A stretch of 64,000 nt of DNA, from the NCBI GenBank assembly GCA_019694165.1, contig JAIBCL010000009.1, positions 186,001 through 250,000 of the forward strand. The letters are read 5' to 3'. How positions within the stretch are numbered: the first letter of the stretch is position 1; each line of letters starts with the position of its first letter. Below the pieces are notes generated by a model. That model ran no database searches and had not been told where the DNA came from. It saw only the letters and a list, made by a program, of their open reading frames with translations. This DNA is from Verrucomicrobiaceae bacterium. GTDB taxonomy: Bacteria > Verrucomicrobiota > Verrucomicrobiia > Verrucomicrobiales > Verrucomicrobiaceae. The position numbers were made by a program, and so were the translations under genes. Shown one piece after another: positions 52,250 to 62,043 of this stretch.

Positions 52250-52275
52250 TCCTGCGAATCCTGCCAATCCTGTCG
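52240..52275. repeat. Four tandem 9-bp repeats (ATCCTGNNN)
   Basis: ATCCTGTTA, ATCCTGCGA, ATCCTGCCA and ATCCTGTCG follow directly, covering the last codons of the acyltransferase gene and the leader of folD up to three bases before its ATG. In the folD frame they would encode 'NPANPANPV', but the start codon lies after them. Confidence 0.8.
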
Positions 52276-52277
52276 AG

Positions 52278-53150
52278 ATGCAGCTCATCAAAGGAACCGA
52301 AGTCGCCGAAAAAGTCCTCACCGAATGCCGGCGCGATATTGCCGAACTCGCCGCGCGAGGAAAGAAACCCGGCCTCGCCGTGGTGCTCGTCGGTGATGAT
52401 CCGGCCTCGCGCGCTTATGTGCGATCCAAGGACAAAAAGTGCAAGGAACTCGGCCTGCACTCGGTGAAACACGAACTGCCCGCGAGCACGACTCAAGACG
52501 ACCTCCTCACGCTTGTTCGCCAGCTCAACGAAGACCCGGCCATCCACGGCATCCTCGTGCAGAGCCCGCCGCCGAAGCACATCGACGAAGCCGCCATCGT
52601 CCGCGCCATCGATCCGGCGAAGGATGTGGACGGCTTTCATCCGATCAATGTCGCCAAGCTCGCGCTCGAAGATCCGAGCGGCTTCGTGCCGTGCACACCG
52701 CTCGGTTGCCAACGCTTGCTGATTGAAGCCGGTATTCAAACCGATGGCGCACACGCCGTCGTCGTCGGCCGCAGCATGATCGTCGGCAAGCCCATGGCCA
52801 TGCTGCTGATGGCAAAAGGGAAGGGGGGCAATGCCACGGTCACCGTCGCGCATTCGCGCACACGCGATCTCGCTGCGATCACTCGTCAGGCCGACATCAT
52901 CATCGCCGCGATCGGTCGCCCCGAATTCATCACCGCCGAGCATGTGAGAGACGGCGCAGTCGTCATCGATGTCGGCATCAACCGCGTCGAAGACCTCATC
53001 GCCGACAAAGGTTACCGTCTCGTCGGCGACGTCGCCTTCAACGAAGTCGCCCCGAAGTGCCGCGCCATCACACCCGTGCCAGGCGGTGTCGGTCCGATGA
53101 CCATCGCCATGCTGATGGCAAACACGATCAAGGCGTGCCGGCAATTGTAG
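52278..53150 (+). CDS. folD: Methylenetetrahydrofolate dehydrogenase/cyclohydrolase
   Basis: A bifunctional one-carbon enzyme (5,10-methylene- to 10-formyl-THF). It is 290 residues, full length. Conserved: '[20 protein letters not shown]' with Tyr47 and the catalytic Lys51, '[20 protein letters not shown]', '[16 protein letters not shown]', '[10 protein letters not shown]', the Rossmann '[19 protein letters not shown]', and the closing '[19 protein letters not shown]'. The frame extends into repeat DNA upstream; the ATG at 52278 (MQLIKG) matches the family. Confidence 0.97.
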   Translation: MQLIKGTEVAEKVLTECRRDIAELAARGKKPGLAVVLVGDDPASRAYVRSKDKKCKELGLHSVKHELPASTTQDDLLTLVRQLNEDPAIHGILVQSPPPKHIDEAAIVRAIDPAKDVDGFHPINVAKLALEDPSGFVPCTPLGCQRLLIEAGIQTDGAHAVVVGRSMIVGKPMAMLLMAKGKGGNATVTVAHSRTRDLAAITRQADIIIAAIGRPEFITAEHVRDGAVVIDVGINRVEDLIADKGYRLVGDVAFNEVAPKCRAITPVPGGVGPMTIAMLMANTIKACRQL

Positions 53151-53207
53151 GGCGAAGTTCCAAGTTCGCCGGTCACTGAATGCTCGAATTTGGAAAGCCG
53201 CGCGACG

Positions 53208-56159
53208 TTACGGTTTCACCACCTGCACGCGATAAAACTTTGCCGCCCCGACCGCGCTCGTGTCGGTGAACGACATTGTGCCGCCGTTGCCGGATGTCGG
53301 GCCAGTAAGTGTGCTCCAAGTGGCGAGGCCTGTGCTGTATTGAATCGTGTACGTGCGGTCCGAGAAGGTTGGGCCGAAGCTGATGGTTTGATAGCCGGGC
53401 TGGCCGTTCGTGGGCTGATTGTCGAGCACGAAAGTCGAGGCGGCGTTGTTCGGGACAAGCCCGGCAGTGTATTTGAAAAGGTTCGTCAATCCGCTGCCGT
53501 CGGAGGTCGCATCGTCAGCTGCCGCTCCTGAATTGGTGGTGGTTCCAAAATAGAGCTGCCTCCAGGACTCGATCGCGGACAAACCCTGGCCCGAAAGCAC
53601 GAAGTCGAAGGGTGTCCGCGCCGCATCATTGTTTACCAAGTGAATGGCTGCGGAACGGCTGCCACTCGCGGACGGCGTGAAACGCAACGTCATGGAAGTA
53701 CCCGATCCAGCGGCAACCGTGGCGGCCGGGGCCGTCACCACCGCAAAGTCAGCGGCATTGGTGCCGTCGATCGTGATGCCACTGATCGTCAGCGGGGCCT
53801 GACCTGTATTGTTGATGGTGAGGTAGTGGTCGCTGCTGAAACCGACAGCACGGCTGCCGAAGTTTTCGACGGAAACACCGTCCACCAACGACGAGCCTTC
53901 AAACTCGGTGATATCAATGTGAGGCAGCGGATTGGCGAGCACGGCGATGGCCGACGAGGGCACGCTGCCCGCATAGTTGCCCCCTGCACCGACGTGAGTG
54001 AATCCACCGCCCACCCAAGCTTCACCATCGATCCAGGCGAGCGCCAGCACGACGTTGTTCACGCCATTGTTGACTCCCGACCATGCGGAGCCGTTCCACT
54101 TGGCGATCCGCACTGCGGAACTCACTCCGCCGGCGGATGTGAAGTCACCACCTGCATAAAGCTCACTAGCTCCCGCCATGAGCGAGTAAACTGTTCCGCC
54201 GGATGCGACGCCCGGACCGAGCCGTGACCACGAGGACGTGGAGAGGTTCCACGCCGCGATGTTGCTGATGGACGTCACCGAGCCCGCAGCGGTGAAGAAT
54301 CCGCCGACATAAAGCACGCCATTGAGCACGCACAACGAATCCACATGCGAGCCTGTCATGCCCGTGTCCAGCGCCGACCAAGTCGCGCCGTTCCACTTCG
54401 CGATCCGGTTGGTGTTGGCGACGCCTCCGGCGGAGCCGAACTGCCCGCCAACGTAGAGGTCCGTTCCCTGCACGCAGAGCGCATTCACGTAGCTGTCTGC
54501 GCCAGCCCCCAGCGCCGACCATGAGGTGCCGTTCCACTTTGCGATGCCTGCGGCCGGAATTCCGCCTGCGCTACTGATGTCGCCGCCGACGTAGAGGTCT
54601 GAACCCATAACCGCCAGGGCCTGCACCCTGCCGCTGTTGCTGCCGCGCACGATGCCCGTGCCCAGTGCCGACCATGTCTGGGTCACGGTGTTCCATTTGG
54701 CGACACGGTTCGCGGTGATGCCTCCTGCGGAAGTGAAGTCGCCGCCCACATACAAATCGCTGCCGATCATGGCCAGGGCAAAGACGTTTGCTGTGCCCGC
54801 ATTGGCACCACCGATGCCCGACCCCAGCGCCGACCATGTCCTCGCCGTCTTGTCCCAGCAGGCCACATTGTCTGTCAAAACTCCGCCAGCACTGCGGAAT
54901 GATCCGCCCACATAGATTTTGCTGCCGGCATCGAGAATGGCATACACGTTGGTCGTGTTCACACGGCCAGCCATGCCGTCGCCGGTAATGGGAGCGGACC
55001 ATGTTCCGCTCGTGATGTTCCACCTGGCTATGCGGCTGGCTGGCACATTGCCCGCTCGCTGAAATGACTGCGCTACCACATGCAAATCACCGCCGCTCAC
55101 CAGAGTGGACTGCACATAGCTGAAGCCTGTGTATCCCATGCCCGCGCCCAACGCAGACCAGGCAGTGCCATTCCACCCGGCGATACCATCGGTGGTCACT
55201 GAACCGGCTGTGGAAAAGGCGCCCGCAACAAACAGTGTGCCGCCACCCACGGAGAAGCTGTTCACGCCGACAGCACCAGACGGATACGTCACACCGGCAC
55301 CCAGGGGCGTCCATTTGCCATCCCACTTGGCGATGTTGTTCACATTGGTGACTCCGGCCATGGCGAAGGTGCCGCCCACATGCAGCGCACCACCGTAAAT
55401 GGCCAGCGCAGTCACGGTGCCCGCACCACCACCGCTCGAAGTGACACCTGGATGGTTTTGGAAGAGATCGTCCGACGAAATGAACCTTGACCAGGTCGAA
55501 CCCGAGAGAGCGGCAAGACTGTTGACAGTCAGACCACCTGCGGTGGTGAAAGTGCCGCCGACGTAAACCGTTCCTCCACTCGCAGCCATGCAAGCCACGC
55601 TGCCCCCCGGCCCGATGCCACTGCCAAACGCAGTGAAGGTGCCCGCTGCTGGATTCCACTTGGTGATGCCATTCACGGCGACACCGCCCGCGCTGGTGAA
55701 GCTGCCTCCCGCATAAAGTTCCGCGCCCACGGTGAGCAGGCAAAACACCGTGCCGTTGCTCACGCCATTGTTTCCACCCGTCGAAAGGGGAGACCAAGTG
55801 CCAGTTGTCGAATCCCATTTGGCGATCCGATTGGCCGCCACGCCGCCAGCCGTGGTGAAATTGCCACCCACATATACATCCGAACCGATCACGGAGATCG
55901 ACCACACGACCCCGTTGGTGCCGCTGCCCAGGGGAGTAATCGCGCCAGTGGCCTTGTCCACCCGGGCTACATTGTTTGCCAGGACCGGCCCTATGGAATG
56001 AAATACTCCCCCGTAGTAATAGGCGTCCACAGTTTCAGCCACAGTCTCGACCGCTTCATCGGCACCGGGAATGTTAAAATTCATGGCCCATTGGGGAGAG
56101 GCGAACAATGCAGGCTGCATCAGCAGCACGACAGTCAGGAGAAGGGAGAGCATTTTCAT
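53208..56159 (-). CDS. Secreted 14-repeat beta-propeller protein with ASH-like and C-terminal anchor-like domains
   Basis: A 983-residue protein with a signal peptide ('MKMLSLLLTVVLLMQPALFA'). I count 14 repeats of ~45-60 residues of the type 'LYVGG.FTSAGG...N.IAKWN...WSALG.G', consistent with two seven-bladed propellers. A domain beginning 'VSVENFGSRAVGFSSDHYLT' follows, with 'LTISGITIDGTNAADFAVV' and 'TLRFTPSASGSRSAAIHLV' (choice-of-anchor-D/ASH type). The final ~110 residues ('SDGSGLTNLFKYTAGLVPNN', 'FSDRTYTIQYSTGLATW', 'FYRVQVVKP') match the C-terminus of the upstream 302-residue protein. It is probably a surface or secreted adhesin-like protein. Start 56159 vs 56153 is undecided. Confidence 0.8.
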   Translation of the reverse strand: MKMLSLLLTVVLLMQPALFASPQWAMNFNIPGADEAVETVAETVDAYYYGGVFHSIGPVLANNVARVDKATGAITPLGSGTNGVVWSISVIGSDVYVGGNFTTAGGVAANRIAKWDSTTGTWSPLSTGGNNGVSNGTVFCLLTVGAELYAGGSFTSAGGVAVNGITKWNPAAGTFTAFGSGIGPGGSVACMAASGGTVYVGGTFTTAGGLTVNSLAALSGSTWSRFISSDDLFQNHPGVTSSGGGAGTVTALAIYGGALHVGGTFAMAGVTNVNNIAKWDGKWTPLGAGVTYPSGAVGVNSFSVGGGTLFVAGAFSTAGSVTTDGIAGWNGTAWSALGAGMGYTGFSYVQSTLVSGGDLHVVAQSFQRAGNVPASRIARWNITSGTWSAPITGDGMAGRVNTTNVYAILDAGSKIYVGGSFRSAGGVLTDNVACWDKTARTWSALGSGIGGANAGTANVFALAMIGSDLYVGGDFTSAGGITANRVAKWNTVTQTWSALGTGIVRGSNSGRVQALAVMGSDLYVGGDISSAGGIPAAGIAKWNGTSWSALGAGADSYVNALCVQGTDLYVGGQFGSAGGVANTNRIAKWNGATWSALDTGMTGSHVDSLCVLNGVLYVGGFFTAAGSVTSISNIAAWNLSTSSWSRLGPGVASGGTVYSLMAGASELYAGGDFTSAGGVSSAVRIAKWNGSAWSGVNNGVNNVVLALAWIDGEAWVGGGFTHVGAGGNYAGSVPSSAIAVLANPLPHIDITEFEGSSLVDGVSVENFGSRAVGFSSDHYLTINNTGQAPLTISGITIDGTNAADFAVVTAPAATVAAGSGTSMTLRFTPSASGSRSAAIHLVNNDAARTPFDFVLSGQGLSAIESWRQLYFGTTTNSGAAADDATSDGSGLTNLFKYTAGLVPNNAASTFVLDNQPTNGQPGYQTISFGPTFSDRTYTIQYSTGLATWSTLTGPTSGNGGTMSFTDTSAVGAAKFYRVQVVKP

Positions 56160-56242
56160 GATAAGTGAGGATTCAGATTGGAAATACCCGGCCCGCTTAC
56201 GCTCCAAAACGCCATAGGGGGAAGTTTTGAGCCGCCGCCGGC

Positions 56243-57151
56243 TCACGGCTTAACCACCTGGATGCGGTAAAACTTCATCTGACCGCCACCGTTTGTATCA
56301 GTGACTGTGGTGACGGCTCCGTTGCCAGCAAGGGAACTGGTGAGCGGGTTCCAGGTCAAGAGGTCGGTGCTGTAGAGGATGGTGTATTGCCGGTCGGCGA
56401 AGGTTGGGCCGAAGGAAATCGTCTTCTGCGCGGCCTGGCCGCTCACAGACTGGGTGCCTAGATCGAAACGCGAGGCGGAATTGTTCGGGATCAGGCCTGC
56501 AGTATACTTGAAGAGATTCGTCAGGCCGCTGCCGTCGCTGATCACACTTGGTGCGGCGTTGGAATTGTTCGCCCCGAAGTACTGTATCTGCCAGTCGTCG
56601 CCGATGCCATCGCCCGCGTAGCTGCCAAAATTGTCCTGAATGGTGTCGAGCACGGTGAGGTTCAAGCTGCCGGTGATGCCGCCGAAGGTTCCCTGCACGC
56701 TCGCGGCGGTGTCCTGCGCGACTGTGGCTGCGGTCGCAAGCCCGCTGGCATTGATGCTGGTGATGGGACCACTGAGCACGCTCCAGCTCACGGATGTGGC
56801 GAGCAGGTTGTTCGTCGTCGCATCATCGAGCAACTGCACGGCGCTGATCTGCCGCGTGCCGGTTTCATTGATCGTCAGTAGCGAGGCAGCGAGCTGTAGC
56901 GCGGTGACATCGGGCAACTGCGCGATGAAGCCGCTTTTCAATGTCTCGGCCGGCGAGGCCACGCCGGAGACTCCTGCGGTGCCGCCCGCGCTGCCGGTGT
57001 TTGAGTAGCTGGCGCTCGATGAATTCGAGCCGCCGGCATCGGCGGTTTCGGCGCTCACCGAATAGCTGGCCGAGGTGCGCGGGCAAGCCAAGGAGGCTTG
57101 GACAAAGAGCACGGCGGTGCCGAGCGAAAGGATGGCTTGCAACAATTTCAT
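56243..57151 (-). CDS. Secreted Ig-like protein with the shared C-terminal domain
   Basis: A 302-residue protein with a signal peptide ('MKLLQAILSLGTAVLFVQAS'). After it comes a Ser/Gly-rich opening ('SASYSNTGSAGGTAGVSGVA') often seen in verrucomicrobial surface proteins. A bacterial-Ig2-like domain follows ('LLTINETGTRQISAVQLLDD', 'SITSINASGLA'-like region). The C-terminal domain ('SDGSGLTNLFKYTAGLIPNN', 'FADRQYTILYSTDLLTW', 'MKFYRIQVVKP') is ~60% identical by eye to that of the propeller protein 84 bp downstream. Its stop is close to the propeller gene's leader. Likely a surface protein; the shared end may be a sorting or folding domain. Confidence 0.78.
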   Translation of the reverse strand: MKLLQAILSLGTAVLFVQASLACPRTSASYSVSAETADAGGSNSSSASYSNTGSAGGTAGVSGVASPAETLKSGFIAQLPDVTALQLAASLLTINETGTRQISAVQLLDDATTNNLLATSVSWSVLSGPITSINASGLATAATVAQDTAASVQGTFGGITGSLNLTVLDTIQDNFGSYAGDGIGDDWQIQYFGANNSNAAPSVISDGSGLTNLFKYTAGLIPNNSASRFDLGTQSVSGQAAQKTISFGPTFADRQYTILYSTDLLTWNPLTSSLAGNGAVTTVTDTNGGGQMKFYRIQVVKP

Positions 57152-57157
57152 GACGGA

Positions 57158-58081
57158 TTAGTTGGGTTGCTGGGCGAGCCATTCGTCATAGCTGCGCTTT
57201 GGAAAGGTGACGACGGCGGCGGTGAGGAACTCGGTGCCGCACTCGCGGGCGACGAAGACCTGGAAGGCTGAAGGTGAATCGACGACGGGGCTGACATCAC
57301 CGGGCTTGTGCAGATGAGTGCGCAAGACCTGCCGCAAATCGTCGGGCAGGTCGCAGAAGCGCAGCTTGTCCTCCTCGGCCTTCGCGCCGGCGGCGGCAGA
57401 TCCCAGAGTCTGGGCGAGTTCCGCGGTGGCTTCGTTGGAGTAGGATGCGCTGGCGGAGCCGGCATGCTCCGCGTGGCCGGCCGTGATGACTTGCGGCCTG
57501 ACGGTCGCGGGTGCCTCAGCGCCGTACAACCACCGCACGCTCAAATGCACCTCTCCGGAACGGCATTCCCTGAGCACGGAGAGCTGGGCGTCGATCCCTT
57601 TGGGCTGCTGTTCGAGCAGCCGGGCACAAACGGCGTCGGCGGCGCTGCTCGGCGCGGCATGCAATGCGGCATCGTGCTGAAATCTGGCGCGCAGGAGCCG
57701 CTCGGCGACGATGGGGCGCACGAAGGCGGCGGCAAAAAGCGCGGAGTCACCGCCGAGCGCGGCTTTGATCTCTGCCAGCACGTCAGGAGCGCGGGTGGTG
57801 GTCTCGATGCGCTGCTGCTCGGCGCGGATGAGATCTGCGGTGACGTGTGTACCGTAGGTCCGGGCGAGAACCGCTTCCTTTTTCAAGTCGGCGCTCACCA
57901 TCTGCTCGATCGCGGAGGCTGGCGCGGCTGCTTCAAAAGAAACCTTCGTGCCGGTGCGGTGACTGTGATACACGCGCTCAATGGCGGTGCGCGCCGCCAC
58001 GAGCCGGGCGATATCTTCGGCCCCACCTGCCTGCGAGGAGGCGAGAGCGAGGCAGGCAATAAACAAAGTCAGCAGTTTCAT
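57158..58081 (-). CDS. Secreted SurA-like peptidyl-prolyl cis-trans isomerase
   Basis: A 307-residue protein with a signal peptide ('LLTLFIACLALASSQAGG'). The helical N-terminal part resembles SurA/parvulin chaperone domains. A parvulin-like core is suggested by 'AVCARLLEQQPKGIDAQLS' (where the first substrate-binding helix would be), 'LRFCDLPDDLRQVL' and the diagnostic 'HKPGDVSPVVDSPSAFQVFV', with a terminal 'TEFLTAAVVTFPK'. The active-site core between is short, so catalysis is uncertain. It lies between the kelch protein and the Ig-like protein genes, so its likely clients are these large secreted beta proteins. Confidence 0.72.
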   Translation of the reverse strand: MKLLTLFIACLALASSQAGGAEDIARLVAARTAIERVYHSHRTGTKVSFEAAAPASAIEQMVSADLKKEAVLARTYGTHVTADLIRAEQQRIETTTRAPDVLAEIKAALGGDSALFAAAFVRPIVAERLLRARFQHDAALHAAPSSAADAVCARLLEQQPKGIDAQLSVLRECRSGEVHLSVRWLYGAEAPATVRPQVITAGHAEHAGSASASYSNEATAELAQTLGSAAAGAKAEEDKLRFCDLPDDLRQVLRTHLHKPGDVSPVVDSPSAFQVFVARECGTEFLTAAVVTFPKRSYDEWLAQQPN

Positions 58082-58125
58082 GGCACAAGTTCGACTAAGT
58101 TTGGGCAAATGCGTCCAGGCCATGG

Positions 58126-61100
58126 TTAGGGATGCGTGTAGAGATACATCGTCTGCGCGGGATCATAGACGAACGTGTCGGAAGGAGTGTCCCCGGAGCT
58201 TCCCATGCCGCCCCAGAGCAGCATTTGAGATCCCGTCCATACGGCGGCGTGCTGGCTTCGAGGGGATGGAGCCCCGGCCGTGGTGGTGGGTGCCCAGGTG
58301 CTGGTGACAGGGTCAAAGCGGGCACCATCCCCCAAGGCTCCGCCTGCACCGTTGCCACCCCAGATGATCATTTCGCCGCCCGACCAGACGGCGCTGTGAC
58401 TGGTGCGCGCGGCGGGAGTGCCGGCCAGCGTGTTGGGCAGGGCGCTCCAGGAATTGGAGTTCTGATTGTAGCGCGCTCCATCATTGGTGTTGCTTCCCCC
58501 CCAGACGATCATCTCAGTGCCCGTCCAGATGGCGGTATGTCCGGCGCGGGCGGATGGCGCGCCGGTCGCCGGCAGCGCGGTCCATTGGTCGATCGCGGGA
58601 TTGTAGCTCGCGCCGCTGTTGAGGCTGCCTGACTGCATGGTGTTGCCGCCAAAGATGACCATGCCGCTGCCCGTCCAGACTGCGGTGTGGGCCAGGCGCG
58701 CAGCCGGCGCATTGGTGAGCGTCGTAGCCGACCACAAGCCTGCGCCTCCGTTGGCGCTTGGATTGAAGCGGCCGCCTGTGTTGGTTTGCGTCGTGGCACC
58801 TGTCTGCCCGCCCCAGACCACCATCTGCGTTCCGGTCCAGATGGCCGAGTGCTGGTTGCGGGCGGCTGGCGTGTTGGGGAGAGTGCCGGGGATGAGCGTC
58901 CAGGTGTTCGTGGCAGGATTGTAGCGCCCGCCGGTGGTGCCTTCCGTGGTGCCGCCGCCGGTGCCGCCCCAGATGATCATCTCCGTGCCAGTCCACACGG
59001 CGCTGTGAGAGGCGCGAGGACTGGGCGCTCCGGCGACGGCCAGAGCGCGCCAAAGGTTGGCGGCAGGATTGTAACGCGCACCGGTGTTCAGGTAATTAGT
59101 GGCCATGTTATTGGCGCCACCCCACACAATCATCTCGGTCCCGGTCCACACGGTGGAAAAACCGATGCGTCCGGCGGGAGCAGCGAGAGCACCGTTGGCC
59201 GACCACGAATCGGTGTCCGGATTGAACCGCATCAAGTCATTGAACGCCTGCGAGGAGTCGTGACCGCCAAACACGAGCATCTCGGCACCGGTCCAGACGG
59301 CCGTCGCCTCGCTGCGAGCCACGGGCGATGCCTGGGGAGGAGCGATCTGGTTCCAAGTGTCCGCAGCGGGATTGTAGCGCCCGCCATAGTTGAGGTTGCC
59401 ATAGCCGCCGTTTGATTCCCCACCCCAGACGAGCATCTCATTCCCCGTCCACACGGCAGAATGCAGGCTCCGCGGCACGGGAGCGGTGTTCGTAGAAAGG
59501 GCGGTCCATGCAAGCGTCGTAGGATTGTAGCGGGCTCCGGAGTTGACGGGGGCAGACCCATTGGTCCCGCCCCACACGATCATGTCCGTGCCTGTCCACA
59601 CGGCGGTATGGCCGGCGCGCGCGGCCGGTGCGCCAGCGGATATGTTTGCCCAGGTGTTCGTGGACGGCACATAGCGCCCTCCGGTGGAGACAGGCGTGCC
59701 GCCGCTGCCATAGCCGCCCCAGACGAGCATCTGAGTGTCCGTCCACACGGCGGTGTGGTCATAAGATGCCGCCGGCTGCAGGGTGGAAGACAGGGCTGAC
59801 CAGGTGTTGGTCGCTGGCGAATAGGCACGACCGCTTTGCAATGCCGTGCCAGAGCCATTGAGGCCACCCCACTCCAGCATCTGCGTGCCCGTCCACACAG
59901 CAGCATGGCGCGAGCGGCCAATGTCGGTGGCAATGGCCGTCCAGGTGTCGGTGGCCGGATTGTAACGCGCGCCATCAGCGAGAGTGGCCGCTCCGCTGTA
60001 ACCACCATGCACGATCATTTCCGCACCCGTCCAAACGGCGGCGAACTGCTGCCGCGCGGAGGGCGCATTGGTGCCCGACATGGTAAGCCAGGCATTGGTG
60101 GCGGGAAAGTACCGCATCCCATCGTTGAGCTTGGTGCCGAGGAAGTTCCTGCCCCCCCATATGATGGCTTCGCTGCCGGTCCACACCATCGCGTGGCTGT
60201 AGCGCTCCGACGGACCGAATGCCGAGCCGACATAGGGAATGGTGCTGGCCGCCGTGGGCACCCATGAATCCGTGGCAGGTGAGTAACGCCCGCCCGTGCC
60301 AGCATAGTCCGTCCCCCAAATGATCATCTCGCTGCCGGTCCACACGGCGGTGTGTCCCTGCCGCGCGGAAGGAGCCTGGTTGTTGCTCACCGGCGTCCAT
60401 GAGTCCGTCGAAGGATTGTAACGGGCACCGTCTCCCAGGAGCGTCAGATGGATCCCGCCCCAGACGATCATTTCCGAATCGGTGCCCACTGCCGTATGGG
60501 CCGCGCGGCTGCTGGGCGCTCCCGTTGCGGAGATGGGGGACCATGCATCCAGCCCCGGATGGTATCGCGCGCCGTCGTTCAAGTTGCCCGCCAAGCCATT
60601 GCCGCCCCACATGTAGAATGCATCGTTCACCGCCGCCATGACATGTTCTGCCCGCCCTGCCGGGGCGCCCGCACTGCTGGCGGCACGCCATGTGTTGGTG
60701 AATGCATTAAAGAAGGCGCCGTCATTGAAAAACGCCCCGCTCTGGTCCTTGCCGCCCCAGACAAATACCTCGCCACTCTTGTCCCAAACCGACGCGGTAT
60801 GATTGAGGCGCGGAGATGGCGCGCCGGCTGTGCTGATTGCCGTCCAGGACGCAGCTCCGGGTGCCCAGATGCCGCCGGAGTTCAGGGCGGCATTGTTTGC
60901 GGTGCTGATACCGGCCCACACGACCACATGCTTGCCCGTCCATGTCATCGTGTGAAAAATCCGCGAAGCCGGCATGCCGGTCACGGGCAGCGCCGTCCAC
61001 GAATCCGTCGTGGGATTGTAGCGTCCGCCCGTGTTGCCACTGTCCACTTCGATACCGCCCCAAATGATCATCTCGCTTCCTGTCCACACCGCCGTGTGCG

Positions 61101-62043
61101 CGTTGCGTGCCGCAGGGGCGGCTGTAGTCGCCACGGGCGTCCAGAAATTCGACGAGGGATTATAGCGTGCCCCGGTGGCCAGCGAGCCACCATAGGTCGC
61201 ATCATAACCGCCCCAGATGATCATCTCGCTGCCTGTCCACACCGCCGTGTGATGATGGCGAGGAGAAGGCGATGCCCCACCCGTGCGCGTCTCCCACGCA
61301 TCTCCGATGGTCACATGCGAGACCTTCCGAAAGCCGGAGGACTCCAGCGCCGGATTCACCGTGGGCGAGGCGATCATCGCCCCGTAGGGCAGGCCGGTTT
61401 GACCGCTCTGGTTCAGGATCGTGCTCACCGCTCCAGAGGCGATGTTGGCCGCCTGCACGGCGTGATCCGCCAATTGCGACGTCCCCACCGCTCCCGCGGC
61501 GATGGCACTGGAAGTGACAGCACCGGCGCTCAGATGCGTGCTGCTCACGGCACCGCTGGCGATTTGCGCGCTCCCCACCGCGCCACTGGCGATTTTTGAC
61601 GACGTGATCGCGCCATCGGGCACATTGCCTGCCATCATCGCATACCCAACCGCCGCAATGCGCTGGTCCGGTGTCAGGAGTTGGGAACCGTGGGTGCCGT
61701 CATTGAACCAGACGCGCAGCCGCACGTCGGCGTTGTTGAACACCGTGCTCGGCATCACGGTCATGTTCGTGAGCGTCGCATCGCCGAGCAGCACGCTGTA
61801 AAGCCCCTTCGTCACGGTGAGCGTGACGGCTGCCGTCGGCTCGCTGCCCGCCGTGCTACTGCCGTTGTTGCTCCAGTAGGTCTGCGAGCCGGTTGCATTG
61901 ACGAGCGCGAACTTGAACTGGCCACTGCCGTCGAAGTTAGTCGTGCCGACGGCGACCTTCCCCTGATAGTTGATGAGCTGGGGGACTTGGGCATGGAGAA
62001 TGCCGCCGACAAACGCGAGAGCCAGGAGTAGCAGGTGTTTCAT
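58126..62043 (-). CDS. Giant secreted 21-repeat kelch protein
   Basis: A 1305-residue protein with a signal peptide ('LLLLALAFVGGILHA'). The N-terminal domain begins 'VPQLINYQGKVAVGTTNFDG', a beta-domain common in verrucomicrobial secreted proteins. A ~90-residue stretch of decapeptide-like repeats ('GAITSSKIASGAVGSAQIAS', 'GAVTSSAIAAGAV') follows, resembling tail-fibre-like beta structures. I count 21 kelch-type repeats of ~52-60 residues ('HTAVWTGSEMIIWGG ... RYNP.T..W'), compatible with three seven-bladed propellers. The repeats differ enough to have been kept for long. No C-terminal sorting domain is visible, unlike the downstream proteins. First gene of the minus-strand run with the SurA-like isomerase. 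Confidence 0.85.
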   Translation of the reverse strand: MKHLLLLALAFVGGILHAQVPQLINYQGKVAVGTTNFDGSGQFKFALVNATGSQTYWSNNGSSTAGSEPTAAVTLTVTKGLYSVLLGDATLTNMTVMPSTVFNNADVRLRVWFNDGTHGSQLLTPDQRIAAVGYAMMAGNVPDGAITSSKIASGAVGSAQIASGAVSSTHLSAGAVTSSAIAAGAVGTSQLADHAVQAANIASGAVSTILNQSGQTGLPYGAMIASPTVNPALESSGFRKVSHVTIGDAWETRTGGASPSPRHHHTAVWTGSEMIIWGGYDATYGGSLATGARYNPSSNFWTPVATTAAPAARNAHTAVWTGSEMIIWGGIEVDSGNTGGRYNPTTDSWTALPVTGMPASRIFHTMTWTGKHVVVWAGISTANNAALNSGGIWAPGAASWTAISTAGAPSPRLNHTASVWDKSGEVFVWGGKDQSGAFFNDGAFFNAFTNTWRAASSAGAPAGRAEHVMAAVNDAFYMWGGNGLAGNLNDGARYHPGLDAWSPISATGAPSSRAAHTAVGTDSEMIVWGGIHLTLLGDGARYNPSTDSWTPVSNNQAPSARQGHTAVWTGSEMIIWGTDYAGTGGRYSPATDSWVPTAASTIPYVGSAFGPSERYSHAMVWTGSEAIIWGGRNFLGTKLNDGMRYFPATNAWLTMSGTNAPSARQQFAAVWTGAEMIVHGGYSGAATLADGARYNPATDTWTAIATDIGRSRHAAVWTGTQMLEWGGLNGSGTALQSGRAYSPATNTWSALSSTLQPAASYDHTAVWTDTQMLVWGGYGSGGTPVSTGGRYVPSTNTWANISAGAPAARAGHTAVWTGTDMIVWGGTNGSAPVNSGARYNPTTLAWTALSTNTAPVPRSLHSAVWTGNEMLVWGGESNGGYGNLNYGGRYNPAADTWNQIAPPQASPVARSEATAVWTGAEMLVFGGHDSSQAFNDLMRFNPDTDSWSANGALAAPAGRIGFSTVWTGTEMIVWGGANNMATNYLNTGARYNPAANLWRALAVAGAPSPRASHSAVWTGTEMIIWGGTGGGTTEGTTGGRYNPATNTWTLIPGTLPNTPAARNQHSAIWTGTQMVVWGGQTGATTQTNTGGRFNPSANGGAGLWSATTLTNAPAARLAHTAVWTGSGMVIFGGNTMQSGSLNSGASYNPAIDQWTALPATGAPSARAGHTAIWTGTEMIVWGGSNTNDGARYNQNSNSWSALPNTLAGTPAARTSHSAVWSGGEMIIWGGNGAGGALGDGARFDPVTSTWAPTTTAGAPSPRSQHAAVWTGSQMLLWGGMGSSGDTPSDTFVYDPAQTMYLYTHP

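Noticed and set aside
58126..62043. Regular ~160-190-bp repeats suggesting a non-coding array
   Set aside because: The period is that of kelch repeats in one unbroken reading frame with codon-level divergence.
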